A stretch of DNA of 64,000 nucleotides from Petrolisthes cinctipes (Eukaryota; Arthropoda; Malacostraca; Decapoda; Porcellanidae). The stretch lies in NCBI GenBank assembly GCA_033782935.1, contig JAWQEG010000490.1:30001-94000 (forward strand), in the 5' to 3' direction. The translations under genes were made by a program, and so were the position numbers. Below the pieces are notes generated by a model. That model ran no database searches. It saw nothing but the letters and a program-made list of their open reading frames with translations, and was not told the DNA's origin. Numbering within the stretch: position 1 is the first letter of the stretch; each line of letters starts with the position of its first letter. This document shows positions 9,875 through 22,330 of this stretch, one piece after another.

Positions 9875-11072
9875 TGTTACGCATGCCTGAATAAATTTTC
9901 TTTTGTTAGTTTTGCTATCCAATTTTGACAGGGACTGTGAGAGAAGGAGTGAGAGGGTAGTGCTCACACCAGGATCTGTTGTGTGCGTAGCTATCTTATC
10001 TAGTGTGTGCGAAGCTAGATTATTATTCCATTTTCTTTAAGTATTCTTGTCAGAAGGGTGAGCGTGCCCTGGCTAGCTAGAGTCGCTGGATGCGTACGCT
10101 TTCACAAGCTGCGTTCTGTGATAAACTCTCCGATTTCATTCCTGTTGACTTCCAATAGTTTCTTGGGAGGGAACGTAGGAGTAAAGTGTGTGTTTAAGTC
10201 GAGGTTAAAGGAACAGTTAGGAAACGTGTTTGTTTGTCTTTGTGAAGACCACAGTGTACCCTTTGTTTTGCTAATGGAATATAAGGCGAGGGGAGAGCCA
10301 GTGAAGATCAGTTACCAGTGGGGACCGGGTCAACTCAGTTTGAGTTTTGTAAGTGTGTGGGTGTATTGAGATTCGGATGGAGACTCGCAACGTTTGATAA
10401 GTATAATTTTGTATTTTCTTCTATATTCTTCTCACAGTAACATAGGGTCACTCTCATATTATTACCACTCTCATATTATTACCACTCTCATATTATTACC
10501 ACTCTCATATTAATACCACTCTCATATTTTTACTATTATTACTATTATTATATTATTACATGTGTGTTGTGATGCATTGAAATGTATTTATTATATGTGC
10601 CAGTGAAGTGCTAACATACTATTATTAATTCTGTGTTTACGTGTGCCTAGAGTTTTGTGTTATTGAAGTGATAGCACAGTGGTAGTGAGTTATTGAGTGA
10701 GTATTGCAAGTGCATTATATATTTTGAGAACTCTGTCTCACGTTCTGTCATAGTTCGGAATCCTTATTTCATTTAATAATTCTTTTAGTGTTTATTGTTT
10801 GTCTTTGTGTTTGTTCTTATTTGTTAATATATAGTATAGAAAATCATCTTTTATTCATTATATCCGAAGTTGGTTATATGTATGGACGGTCTCTTTGGGT
10901 TGTGTTAGCAGTCTTTCATATAGGCTGGGTTTGTACTTTTACTTATAATTCATAACTTTAATAGTCAGATACCTGCAACCAAGTGCTATTTTTTTCTGTG
11001 GATAGCTAACTTTGGGGTAAGTCTAGTCTAGTGACTATTACTGCACCATATCTCTACACTCCGTCAGTAACA
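9875..11072. mobile_element. solo LTR, copy 2
   Basis: A 1198-bp copy of the same LTR starts TGTTACG and ends AGTAACA, so one base of the terminal inverted repeat is changed. GCAT flanks it at 9871-9874 and 11073-11076, at the same monomer position as copy 1. It has five 17-bp VNTR units. Its 5' part shares CTGAATAAATTTTC with copy 3, and the two are nearly identical. The GTG-started frame (10058-10369) stays open. Confidence 0.85.
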
Positions 11073-12617
11073 GCATGTACAGATCGCTTCTGCGACCCAA
11101 AATATATCGAATTTTCGGGTGTTTTGAGCCTGAATTTGAGATATAAACGGGTACAGAAGATGCATGCACATATCGACTTTTGGGCACCTAAAAGATCGAT
11201 TTTCAGTATGTTTTCGGCCTGTATTTTGAAAATACTCTAACACGGAGTAGGCATGTACAGATCGCTTCTGGGACCCCAAAATATCGATTTTTCGGGTGTT
11301 TTGTGCCTGAATTTGAGATATCGACTTTGAGCACCTAAAATATCGATTTTTAGCATGTTTTGGGCCTATATTTTGAAAGTATTCTAGCACTGAGTAGGCA
11401 TGTACAGATCGCTTCTGGGAACCCAAAATATCGAATTTTCGGGTGTTTTGAGCCAGAATTTGAGATATAAATGGGTACAGAAGATGCATGCACATATTGA
11501 CTTTGGCCACCTAAAATATCGATTTTCAGCATGTTTTGGGCTTGTATTTTGAAAATACTCTAACACGGAGTAGGCATGTACAGATCGCTTCTTGGACCCC
11601 AAAATATCGAATTTTCGGGTGTTTTGAGCCTGAATTTGAGATATAAACGGGTAATGAAGATGCATTCACATATTGACTTTGGCCACCTAAAATATCGATT
11701 TTCAGCATGTTTTGGGCTTGTATTTTGAAAATACTCTAACACGGAGTAGGCATGTACAGATCGCTTCTTGGACCCCAAAATATCGAATTTTCGGGTGTTT
11801 TGAGCCTGAATTTGAGATATAAACGGGTAATGAAGATGCATTCAGATATCGACTTTTGGGCACCTAAAATATCGATTTTTAGCATGTTTTGAGCCTATAT
11901 TTAGAAAACATTCTAGCACTGAGTAGGCATGTACAGATCATTTCTGGGACCCAAAAATATCGAATTTTCGGGTGTTTTGAGGTTGAATTTGGGATATAAA
12001 CGGGTGCAGAAGATGCATACACATATTGACTTTGCGCACCTAAAACATCGATTTTCAGCATGTTTTGGGCCTGTATCTGAGTAGGCATGTACAGATCGCT
12101 TCTGGGACCCCAAAACATCGAATTTTCGGGTGTTATGAGCCTGAATTTGAGATATAAACGGGTACAGAAGATGCATGCACATATTGACTTTGGGCACATA
12201 AAATATCGATTTTCAGCATGTTTTGGGCCTGTATTTTGAAAATACTCTAACACGGAGTAGGCATGTACAGATCGCTTCTTGGACCCCAAAATATCGAATT
12301 TTCGGGTGTTTTGAGCCTGAATTTGAGATATAAACGGGTACTGAAGATGGATGCGCATATCAACTTTTAGGCACCTAAAATATCGATTTTGAGCATGTTT
12401 TGGGTCTGTATCTTGAAAACAATTTAACTAGGAGTAGTCAAGTACAGATCGCTTCTAGGACCGAAAACTACTGAATTTTCGGGTGTATTGAGCCTAAATT
12501 TGAGATATAAACGGGTACAGAAGATGCATGCACATATCGACTTTGGACACTTAAAATATCGATTTTTAGCATGTTTTGAGCCTATATTTTGAAAAACTTC
12601 TATCACTGTGTAGGCAT
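11073..12617. repeat. satellite array between LTR copies 2 and 3
   Basis: 1545 bp of satellite. It starts with TTCTGCGACCCAAAATATATCG, a marker of the monomer right of LTR copies 2-5, then has 177- and 147-bp types (boundaries 11254 and 11401). Two nearly identical 176-bp monomers follow (about 11402-11753), a very recent single-monomer duplication. A 158-bp type (11931-12088) and the closing monomers lead to LTR copy 3. Confidence 0.92.
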
Positions 12618-13815
12618 TGTTACGCATGCCTGAATAAATTTTCTTTTGTTAGTTTTGCTATCCAATTTTGACAGGGACTGTGAGAGAAGGAGTGAGAGGG
12701 TAGTGCTCACACCAGGATCTGTTGTATGCGTAGCTATCTTATCTAGTGTGTGCGAAGCTAGATTATTATTCCATTTTCTTTAAGTATTCTTGTCAGAAGG
12801 GTGAGCGTGCCCTGGCTAGCTAGAGTCGCTGGATGCGTACGCTTTCACAAGCTGCGTTCTGTGATAAACTCTCCGATTTCATTCCTGTTGACTTCCAATA
12901 GTTTCTTGGGAGGGAACGTAGGAGTAAAGTGTGTGTTTAAGTCGAGGTTAAAGGAACAGTTAGGAAACGTGCTTGTTTGTCTTTGTGAAGACCACAGTGT
13001 ACCCTTTGTTTTGCTAATGGAATATAAGGCGAGGGGAGAGCCAGTGAAGATCAGTTACCAGTGGGGACCGGGTCAACTCAGTTTGAGTTTTGTAAGTGTG
13101 TGGGTGTATTGAGATTCGGATGGAGACTCGCAACATTTGATAAGTATAATTTTGTATTTTCTTCTATATTCTTCTCACAGTAACATAGGGTCACTCTCAT
13201 ATTATTACCACTCTCATATTATTACCACTCTCATATTATTACCACTCTCATATTAATACCACTCTCATATTTTTACTATTATTACTATTATTATATTATT
13301 ACATGTGTGTTGTGATGCATTGAAATGTATTTATTATATGTGCCAGTGAAGTGCTAACATACTATTATTAATTCTGTGTTTACGTGTGCCTAGAGTTTTG
13401 TGTTATTGAAGTGATAGCACAGTGGTAGTGAGTTATTGAGTGAGTATTGCTAGTGCATTATATATTTTGAGAACTCTGTCTCACGTTCTGTCATAGTTCG
13501 GAATCCTTATTTCATTTAATAATTCTTTTAGTGTTTATTGTTTGTCTTTGTGTTTGTTCTTATTTGTTAATATATAGTATAGAAAATCATCTTTTATTCA
13601 TTATATCCGAAGTTGGTTATATGTATGGACGGTCTCTTTGGGTTGTGTTAGCAGTCTTTCATATAGGCTGGGTTTGTACTTTTACTTATAATTCATAACT
13701 TTAATAGTCAGATACCTGCAACCAAGTGCTATTTTTTTCTGTTGATAGCTAACTTTGGGGTAAGTCTAGTCTAGTGACTATTACTGCACCATATCTCTAC
13801 ACTCCGTCAGTAACA
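12618..13815. mobile_element. solo LTR, copy 3
   Basis: A 1198-bp copy with TGTTACG and AGTAACA ends, GCAT at 12614-12617 and 13816-13819, and five VNTR units. It is nearly identical to copy 2; the distance between them is 2743 bp. The frame at 12801-13112 stays open. Nothing but satellite lies on either side. Confidence 0.85.
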
Positions 13816-15509
13816 GCATGTACAGATCGCTTCTGCGACTCAAAATATATCGAATTTTCGGGTGTTTTGAGCCTGAATTTGAGATATAAACGGGTACAGA
13901 AGATGCATGCACATATCGACTTTTGGGCACCTAAAAGATCGATTTTCAGTATGTTTTCGGCCTGTATTTTGAAAATACTCTAACACGGAGTAGGCATGTA
14001 CAGATCGCTTCTGGGACCCCAAAATATCGATTTTTCGGGTGTTTTGTGCCTGAATTTGAGATATCGACTTTGAGCACCTAAAATATCGATTTTTAGCATG
14101 TTTTGGGCCTATATTTTGAAAGTATTCTAGCACTGAGTAGGCATGTACAGATCGCTTCTGGGAACCCAAAATATCGAATTTTCGGGTGTTTTGAGCCAGA
14201 ATTTGAGATATAAATGGGTACAGAAGATGCATACACATATTGACTTTGGCCACCTAAAATATCTATTTTCAGCATGTTTTGGGCTTGTATTTTGAAAATA
14301 CTCTAACACGGAGTAGGCATGTACAGATCGCTTCTTGGACCCCAAAATATCGAATTTTCGGGTGTTTTGAGCCTGAATTTGAGATATAAACGGGTAATGA
14401 AGATGCATTCACATATTGACTTTGGCCACCTAAAATATCGATTTTCAGCATGTTTTGGGCTTGTATTTTGAAAATACTCTAACACGGAGTAGGCATGTAC
14501 AGATCGCTTCTTGGACCCCAAAATATCGAATTTTCGGGTGTTTTGAGCCTGAATTTGAGATATAAACGGGTAATGAAGATGCATTCACATATCGACTTTT
14601 GGGCACCTAAAATATCGATTTTTAGCATGTTTTGAGCCTATATTTAGAAAACATTCTAGCACTGAGTAGGCATGTACAGATCATTTCTGGGACCCAAAAA
14701 TATCGAATTTTCGGGTGTTTTGAGGTTGAATTTGGGATATAAACGGGTGCAGAAGATGCATACACATATTGACTTTGCGCACCTAAAACATCGATTTTCA
14801 GCATGTTTTGGGCCTGTATCTGAGTAGGCATGTACAGATCGCTTCTGGGACCCCAATACATCGAATTTTCGGGTGTTTTGATCCTGAATTTGAGATATAA
14901 ACGGGTACAGAAGATGCATGCACATATCGACTTTTGGGCACCAAAAAGATCGATTTTCAGTATGTTTTGGGCCTGTATTCTCAAAATACTCTAACACGGA
15001 GTAGGCATGTACAGATCGCTTCTGGGACCCTAAAATATCGATTTTTCGGGTGTTTTGTGCCTGAATTTGAGATATCGTCTTTGGGTACCTAAAATATCGA
15101 TTTTTAGCATGTTTTGGGCCTATATTTTGAAAATATTCTAGCACTGAGTAGGCATGTACAGATCGCTTCTTGGACCCCAAAATATCGAATTTTCGGATAT
15201 TTTGAGCCTGAATTTGAGATATAAACGGGTACTGAAGATGGATGCTCATATCGACTTTTGGAAACCTAAAATATCGATTTTGAGCATGTTTTGGGTCTGT
15301 ATCTTGAAAACATTCTAACTAGGAGTAGGCAAGTACAGATCGCTTCTAGGACCGAAAACTACTGAATTTTCGGGTGTTTTGAGCATGAATTTGAGATATA
15401 AACGGGTACAGAAGATGCATGCACATATCGACTTTGGACACTTAAAATATCGATTTTTAGCATGTTTTGAGCCTATATTTTGAAAAAACTTCTATCACTG
15501 TGCTGGCAT
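13816..15509. repeat. satellite array between LTR copies 3 and 4
   Basis: 1694 bp of satellite. The first about 900 bp match the preceding interval almost base for base, including the doubled 176-bp monomer. After the 158-bp monomer it gains a 177-bp plus 147-bp pair that the previous interval lacks, which explains the unit change from 2743 to about 2893 bp. The last monomer carries TGTGCTGGCAT before the LTR. Confidence 0.92.
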
Positions 15510-16708
15510 TGTTATGCATGCCTGAATAAGTTTTCTTTTGTTAGTTTTGCTATCCATTTTTGAGAGAGACTGTGAGAGAAGGAGTGAGAGGGTAGTAGCT
15601 CGCGCCAGGATCTGTTGTGTGCGTAGCTATCTTATCTAGTGTGTGCGAAGCTAGATTATTATTCCATTTTCTTTAAGTATTCTTGTCAGAAGGGTGAGCG
15701 TGCCCTGGCTAGCTAGAGTCGCTGGATGCGTACGCTTTCACCAGCTGCGTTCTGTGATAAACTCTCCGATTTCATTCCTGTTGACTTCCAATAGTTTCTT
15801 GGGAGGGAATGTAGGAGTAAAGTGTGTGTTTAAGTCGAGGTTAAAGGAACAGTTAGGAAACGTGCTTGTTTGTCTTTGTGAAGACCACAGTGTACCCTTT
15901 GTTTTGCTAATGGAATATAAGGCGAGGGGAGAGCCAGTGAAGATCAGTTACCAGTGGGGACCGGGTCAACTCAGTTTGAGTTTTGTAAGTGTGTGGGTGT
16001 ATTGAGATTCGGATGGAGACTCGCAACATTTGATAAGTATAATTTTGTATTTTCTTCTATATTCTTCTCACAGTAACATAGGGTCACTCTCATATTATTA
16101 CCACTCTCATATTATTACCACTCTCATATTATTACCACTCTCATATTAATACCACTCTCATATTTTTACTATTATTACTATTATTATATTATTACATGTG
16201 TGTTGTGATGCATTGAAATGTATTTATTATATGTGCCAGTGAAGTGCTAACATACTATTATTAATTCTGTGTTTACGTGTGCCTAGAGTTTTGTGTTATT
16301 GAAGTGATAGCACAGTGGTAGTGAGTTATTGAGTGAGTATTGCTAGTGCATTATATATTTTGAGAACTCTGTCTCACGTTCTGTCATAGTTCGGAATCCT
16401 TATTTCATTTAATAATTCTTTTAGTGTTTATTGTTTGTCTTTGTGTTTGTTCTTATTTGTTAATATATAGTATAGAAAATCATCTTTTATTCATTATATC
16501 CGAAGTTGGTTATATGTATGGACGGTCTCTTTGGGTTGTGTTAGCAGTCTTTCATATAGGCTGGGTTTGTACTTTTACTTATAATTCATAACTTTAATAG
16601 TCAGATACCTGCAACCAAGTGCTATTTTTTTCTGTTGATAGCTAACTTTGGGGTAAGTCTAGTCTAGTGACTATTACTGCACCATATCTCTACACTCCGT
16701 CAGTAACA
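15510..16708. mobile_element. solo LTR, copy 4
   Basis: A 1199-bp copy starting TGTTATG (one change from copies 1-3) and ending AGTAACA, with GCAT at 15506-15509 and 16709-16712. Its start shares TTTTTGAGAGAGACTG with copy 5, whereas copies 1-3 and 6 have GACAGGGAC there. It has five VNTR units. The GTG-started frame (15694-16005) is intact. Confidence 0.85.
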
Positions 16709-18402
16709 GCATGTACAGATCGCTTCTGCGACTCAAAATATATCGAATTTTCGGGTGTTTTGAGCCTGAATTTGAGATATAAACGGGTACAGAAGATGCA
16801 TGCACATATCGACTTTTGGGCACCTAAAAGATCGATTTTCAGTATGTTTTCGGCCTGTATTTTGAAAATACTCTAACACGGAGTAGGCATGTACAGATCG
16901 CTTCTGGGACCCCAAAATATCGATTTTTCGGGTGTTTTGTGCCTGAATTTGAGATATCGACTTTGAGCACCTAAAATATCGATTTTTAGCATGTTTTGGG
17001 CCTATATTTTGAAAGTATTCTAGCACTGAGTAGGCATGTACAGATCGCTTCTGGGAACCCAAAATATCGAATTTTCGGGTGTTTTGAGCCAGAATTTGAG
17101 ATATAAATGGGTACAGAAGATGCATACACATATTGACTTTGGCCACCTAAAATATCTATTTTCAGCATGTTTTGGGCTTGTATTTTGAAAATACTCTAAC
17201 ACGGAGTAGGCATGTACAGATCGCTTCTTGGACCCCAAAATATCGAATTTTCGGGTGTTTTGAGCCTGAATTTGAGATATAAACGGGTAATGAAGATGCA
17301 TTCACATATTGACTTTGGCCACCTAAAATATCGATTTTCAGCATGTTTTGGGCTTGTATTTTGAAAATACTCTAACACGGAGTAGGCATGTACAGATCGC
17401 TTCTTGGACCCCAAAATATCGAATTTTCGGGTGTTTTGAGCCTGAATTTGAGATATAAACGGGTAATGAAGATGCATTCACATATCGACTTTTGGGCACC
17501 TAAAATATCGATTTTTAGCATGTTTTGAGCCTATATTTAGAAAACATTCTAGCACTGAGTAGGCATGTACAGATCATTTCTGGGACCCAAAAATATCGAA
17601 TTTTCGGGTGTTTTGAGGTTGAATTTGGGATATAAACGGGTGCAGAAGATGCATACACATATTGACTTTGCGCACCTAAAACATCGATTTTCAGCATGTT
17701 TTGGGCCTGTATCTGAGTAGGCATGTACAGATCGCTTCTGGGACCCCAATACATCGAATTTTCGGGTGTTTTGATCCTGAATTTGAGATATAAACGGGTA
17801 CAGAAGATGCATGCACATATCGACTTTTGGGCACCAAAAAGATCGATTTTCAGTATGTTTTGGGCCTGTATTCTCAAAATACTCTAACACGGAGTAGGCA
17901 TGTACAGATCGCTTCTGGGACCCTAAAATATCGATTTTTCGGGTGTTTTGTGCCTGAATTTGAGATATCGTCTTTGGGTACCTAAAATATCGATTTTTAG
18001 CATGTTTTGGGCCTATATTTTGAAAATATTCTAGCACTGAGTAGGCATGTACAGATCGCTTCTTGGACCCCAAAATATCGAATTTTCGGATATTTTGAGC
18101 CTGAATTTGAGATATAAACGGGTACTGAAGATGGATGCTCATATCGACTTTTGGAAACCTAAAATATCGATTTTGAGCATGTTTTGGGTCTGTATCTTGA
18201 AAACATTCTAACTAGGAGTAGGCAAGTACAGATCGCTTCTAGGACCGAAAACTACTGAATTTTCGGGTGTTTTGAGCATGAATTTGAGATATAAACGGGT
18301 ACAGAAGATGCATGCACATATCGACTTTGGACACTTAAAATATCGATTTTTAGCATGTTTTGAGCCTATATTTTGAAAAAACTTCTATCACTGTGCTGGC
18401 AT
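16709..18402. repeat. satellite array between LTR copies 4 and 5
   Basis: 1694 bp, almost identical to 13816-15509 at an offset of 2893 bp, including private changes such as CCCCAATACATCG and ATTCTCAAAATAC. With the LTRs this forms a very recent tandem duplication of an LTR-plus-satellite HOR unit. Confidence 0.93.
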
Positions 18403-19601
18403 TGTTATGCATGCCTGAATAAGTTTTCTTTTGTTAGTTTTGCTATCCATTTTTGAGAGAGACTGTGAGAGAAGGAGTGAGAGGGTAGTAGCTCGCGCCA
18501 GGATCTGTTGTGTGCGTAGCTATCTTATCTAGTGTGTGCGAAGCTAGATTATTATTCCATTTTCTTTAAGTATTCTTGTCAGAAGGGTGAGCGTGCCCTG
18601 GCTAGCTAGAGTCGCTGGATGCGTACGCTTTCACCAGCTGCGTTCTGTGATAAACTCTCCGATTTCATTCCTGTTGACTTCCAATAGTTTCTTGGGAGGG
18701 AATGTAGGAGTAAAGTGTGTGTTTAAGTCGAGGTTAAAGGAACAGTTAGGAAACGCGCTTGTTTGTCTTTGTGAAGACCACAGTGTACCCTTTGTTTTGC
18801 CAATGGAATATAAGGCGAGGGGAGAGCCAGTGAAGATCAGTTACCAGTGGGGACCGGGTCAACTCAGTTTGAGTTTTGTAAGTGTGTGGGTGTATTGAGA
18901 TTCGGATGGAGACTCGCAACGTTTGATAAGTATAATTTTGTATTTTCTTCTATATTCTTCTCACAGTAACATAGGATCACTCTCATATTATTATCACTCT
19001 TATATTATTACCACTCTCATATTATTACCACTCTCATATTATTACCACTCTCATATTTTTACTATTATTACTATTATTATATTATTACATGTGTGTTGTG
19101 ATGCATTGAAATGTATTTATTATATGTGCCAGTGAAGTGCTAACTTACTATTATTAATTCTGTGTTTATGTGTGCCTAGAGTCTTGTGTTATTGAAGTGA
19201 TGGCACAGTGGTAGTGAGTTATTGAGTGAGTATTGCAAGTGCATTATATATTTTGGGAACTCTGTCTCACGTTCTGTCATAGTTCGGAATCCTTATTTCA
19301 TTTAATAATTCTTTTAGTGTTTATTGTTTGTCTTTGTGTTTGTTCTTATTTGTTAATATATAGTATAGAAAATCACCTTTTATTCATTATATCCGAACTT
19401 GGTTATATGTATGGACGGTCTCTTTGGGTTGTGTTAGCAGTCTTTTATATAAGCTGGGTTTGTACTTTTACTTATAATTCATAACTTTAATAGTCAGATA
19501 CCTGCCACCCAGTGCTATTTTTTTCTGTTGATAGCTAACTTTGGGGTAAGTCTAGTCTAGTGACTATTACTGCACCATATCTCTACCCTCCGTCAGTAAC
19601 A
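18403..19601. mobile_element. solo LTR, copy 5 (mosaic)
   Basis: A 1199-bp copy with TGTTATG and AGTAACA ends and GCAT at 18399-18402 and 19602-19605. Its left third matches copy 4 (TGTTATG, GAGAGAGAC, GGAATGTAGG at about 18711). From about 18755 rightward it carries bases typical of copies 1 and 6 (AACGCGCTTG as in copy 1, TTGCCAATGG, GCTAACTTACTA, CTACCCTCCG). It therefore looks like a recombinant LTR with the switch between about 18714 and 18755. It has five VNTR units. The frame at 18587-18898 is open. Confidence 0.83.
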
Positions 19602-21149
19602 GCATGTACAGATAGCTTCTGCGACCCAAAATATATCGAATTTTCGGGTGTTTTGAGCCTGAATTTGAGATATAAACGGGTGCAGAAGATGCATGCACAT
19701 ATCGACTTTTGTGCACCTAAAATATCGATTTTTAGCATGTTTTGGGCCTATAATTTGAAAATATTCTAGCACTTAGTAGGCATGTACAGATCGCTTCTTG
19801 GACCCCAAAATAAAGAATTTTCATGTGTTTTGAGCCGGAATTTGAGATATAAACGGGTAATGAAGATGCATGCACATATCGACTTTTGTGCACCAAAAAT
19901 ATCGATTTTGGGCATGTTTTGGATCTGTATCTTGAAAACATTCTAACTAGGAGTAGGCATGTACAAATCGCTTCTACGACCCAAAAATACCGAATTTTCG
20001 GGTGTTTTGAGCCTGAATTTGAGATATAAACGGGAACAGAAGATGCATGCACATACCGACTTTGGACACTTAAAATATCGATTATTAGCATGTTTTTAGC
20101 CTATATTTTGAAAACATTCTAGCACTGAGTAGGCATGTACAGATCGCTTCTGGGACCCAAAAATTTCGAATTTTCGGGTGTTTTGAGGTTTAATTTGGGA
20201 TATAAACGGGTGCAGAAGATGCATAGACATATTAACTTTGGGCAACTAAAATATCGATTTTCAGCATGTTTTGGGCCTGTATCTGAATAGGCATGTACAG
20301 ATCGCTTCTTGGACCCCAGGATATCGAATTTTCGGGTGTTTTGAGCCTGAATTTGAGATATAAACGGGTACAGAAGATGCATATGCACATATCGACTTTT
20401 GGGCACCTAAAAGATCGATTTTCAGTATGTTGTGGGCCTGTATTTTGAAAATACTCTAACACGAAGTAGGCATGTACAGATCGCTTCTGTGACCCCAAAA
20501 TATCGAATTTTCGGGTGTTTTGTGCCTGAATTTGAGATATTGTCTTTGGGCACCTAAAATATCGATTTTTAGCATGTTTTGGGCCTATATTTTGAAAATA
20601 TTCTAGCACTGAGTAGGCATGTACAGTTCGCTTCTGGGAACCCAAAACATCGAATTTTCGGGTGTTTCGAGCCTGAATTTGAGATATAAACGGGTACAGA
20701 AGATGCATGCACATATTGACTTTGGGCACCTGAAATATCGATTTTCAGCATGTTTTGGGCCTGTATTTTGAAAATTCTCTAACACGGAGTAGGCATGTAC
20801 AGATCGCTTCTTGGATCCCAAAATATTGAATTTTCGGGTGTTTTGAGCCTGAATTTGAGATATATACGGGTACTGAAGATGCATGCACATATCGACTTTT
20901 GGGCACCTAAAATATCGATTTTGAGCATGTTTTTGGTCTGTATCTTGAAAACAATTTAACTAGGAGTAGGCATGTACATATCGCTTTTAGGACCCAAAAA
21001 TACCAAATTTTCGGGTGTTTTGAGCCTGAATTTGAGATATAAACGGGTACAGAAGATGCATGCACATATCGACTTTGGACACTTAAAATATCGATTTTTA
21101 GCATGTTTTGAGCCTATATTTTGAAAAACTTCTATCACTGTGTAGGCAT
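19602..21149. repeat. satellite array between LTR copies 5 and 6
   Basis: 1548 bp of satellite with mixed 176/177-, 158- and 147-bp monomers. It begins with the TTCTGCGACCCAAAATATATCG-type monomer, as right of copies 2-4, but the following monomers are in a different order. It ends in the GAAAAACTTCTATCACTG monomer before LTR copy 6. Confidence 0.92.
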
Positions 21150-22330
21150 TGTTACGCATGCCTGAATAATTTTTCTTTTGTTAGTTTTGCTATCCATTTT
21201 TGACAGGGACTGTGAGAGAAGGAGTGAGAGGGTAGTAGCTCGCTCCAGGATCTGTTGTGTGCGGCGCTATCTTATCTAGTGTGTGCGAAGCTAGATTATT
21301 ATTCCATTTTCATTAAGTATTCTTGTCAGAAGGGTGAGCGTGCCCTGGCTAGCTAGAGTCGCTGAATGCGTATGCTTTCACCAGCTGCGTTCTGTGATAA
21401 ACTCTCCGATTTCATTTCTGTTGACTTCCAATAGTTTCTTGGGAGGGAACGTAGGAGTAAAGTGTGTGTTTAAGTCGAGGTTAAAGGAACAGTTAGGAAA
21501 CGTGCTTGTTTATCTTTGTGAAGACCACAGTGTACCCTTTGTTTTGCCAATGGAATATAAAGCGAGGGGAGAGCAAGTGAAGATCAGTTACCAGTGGGGA
21601 CCGAGTCAACTCAGTTTGAGTTTTGTAAGTGTGTGGGTGTATTGAGATTCGAATGGAGACTCGCAACGTTTGATAAGTATAATTTTGAATTTTCTTCTAT
21701 ATACTTCTCACAGTAACATAGGGTCACTCTCATATTATTACCACTCTCATAGTATTAACACTCTCATATTATTACCACTCTCATATTTTTACTATTATTA
21801 CTATTATTATATTATTACATGTGTGTTGTGATGCATTGAAATGTATTTATTATATGTGCCAGTGAAGTGCTAACTTACTATTATTAATTCTGTGTTTACG
21901 TGTGCCTAGAGTCTTGTGTTATTGAAGTGATGGCACAGTGGTAGTGAGTTATTGAGTGAGTATTGCAAGTGCATTATATATTTTGGGAACTCTGTCTCAC
22001 GTTCTGTCATAGTTCGAAATCCTTATTTCATTTAATAATTCTTTTAGTGTTTATTGTTTGTCTTGTCTTTGTTCTTATTTGTTAATATATAGTATAGAAA
22101 ATCATCTTTTATTCATTATATCCGAACTTGGTTATATGTATGGACGGTCTCTTTGGGTAGTGTTAGTATTCTTTCATATAGGCTGGGTTTGTACTTTTAC
22201 TTATAATTCATAACTTTAATAGTCAGATACCTGCCACCCAGTGCTATTTTTTTCTGTTGATAGCTAACTTTGGGGTAAGTCTAGTCTAGTGACTATTACT
22301 GCACCATATCTCTACCCTCCGTCCGTAACA
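21150..22330. mobile_element. solo LTR, copy 6
   Basis: An 1181-bp copy with TGTTACG and CGTAACA ends, matching the perfect inverted termini of copy 1, and GCAT at 21146-21149 and 22331-22334. It has four VNTR units, one with CATAGTATTAA. It shares several bases with copy 1 that copies 2-4 lack, so copies 1 and 6, the outer ones, keep the older state. The GTG-started frame (21334-21645) is open, with several private amino-acid changes. Confidence 0.85.

Noticed and set aside
5660..11072. LTR copies 1 and 2 as the two ends of a full-length retrotransposon
   Set aside because: The DNA between any two LTR copies is only satellite, with no gag, protease, RT or integrase motif, and each LTR has its own pair of GCAT duplicates.
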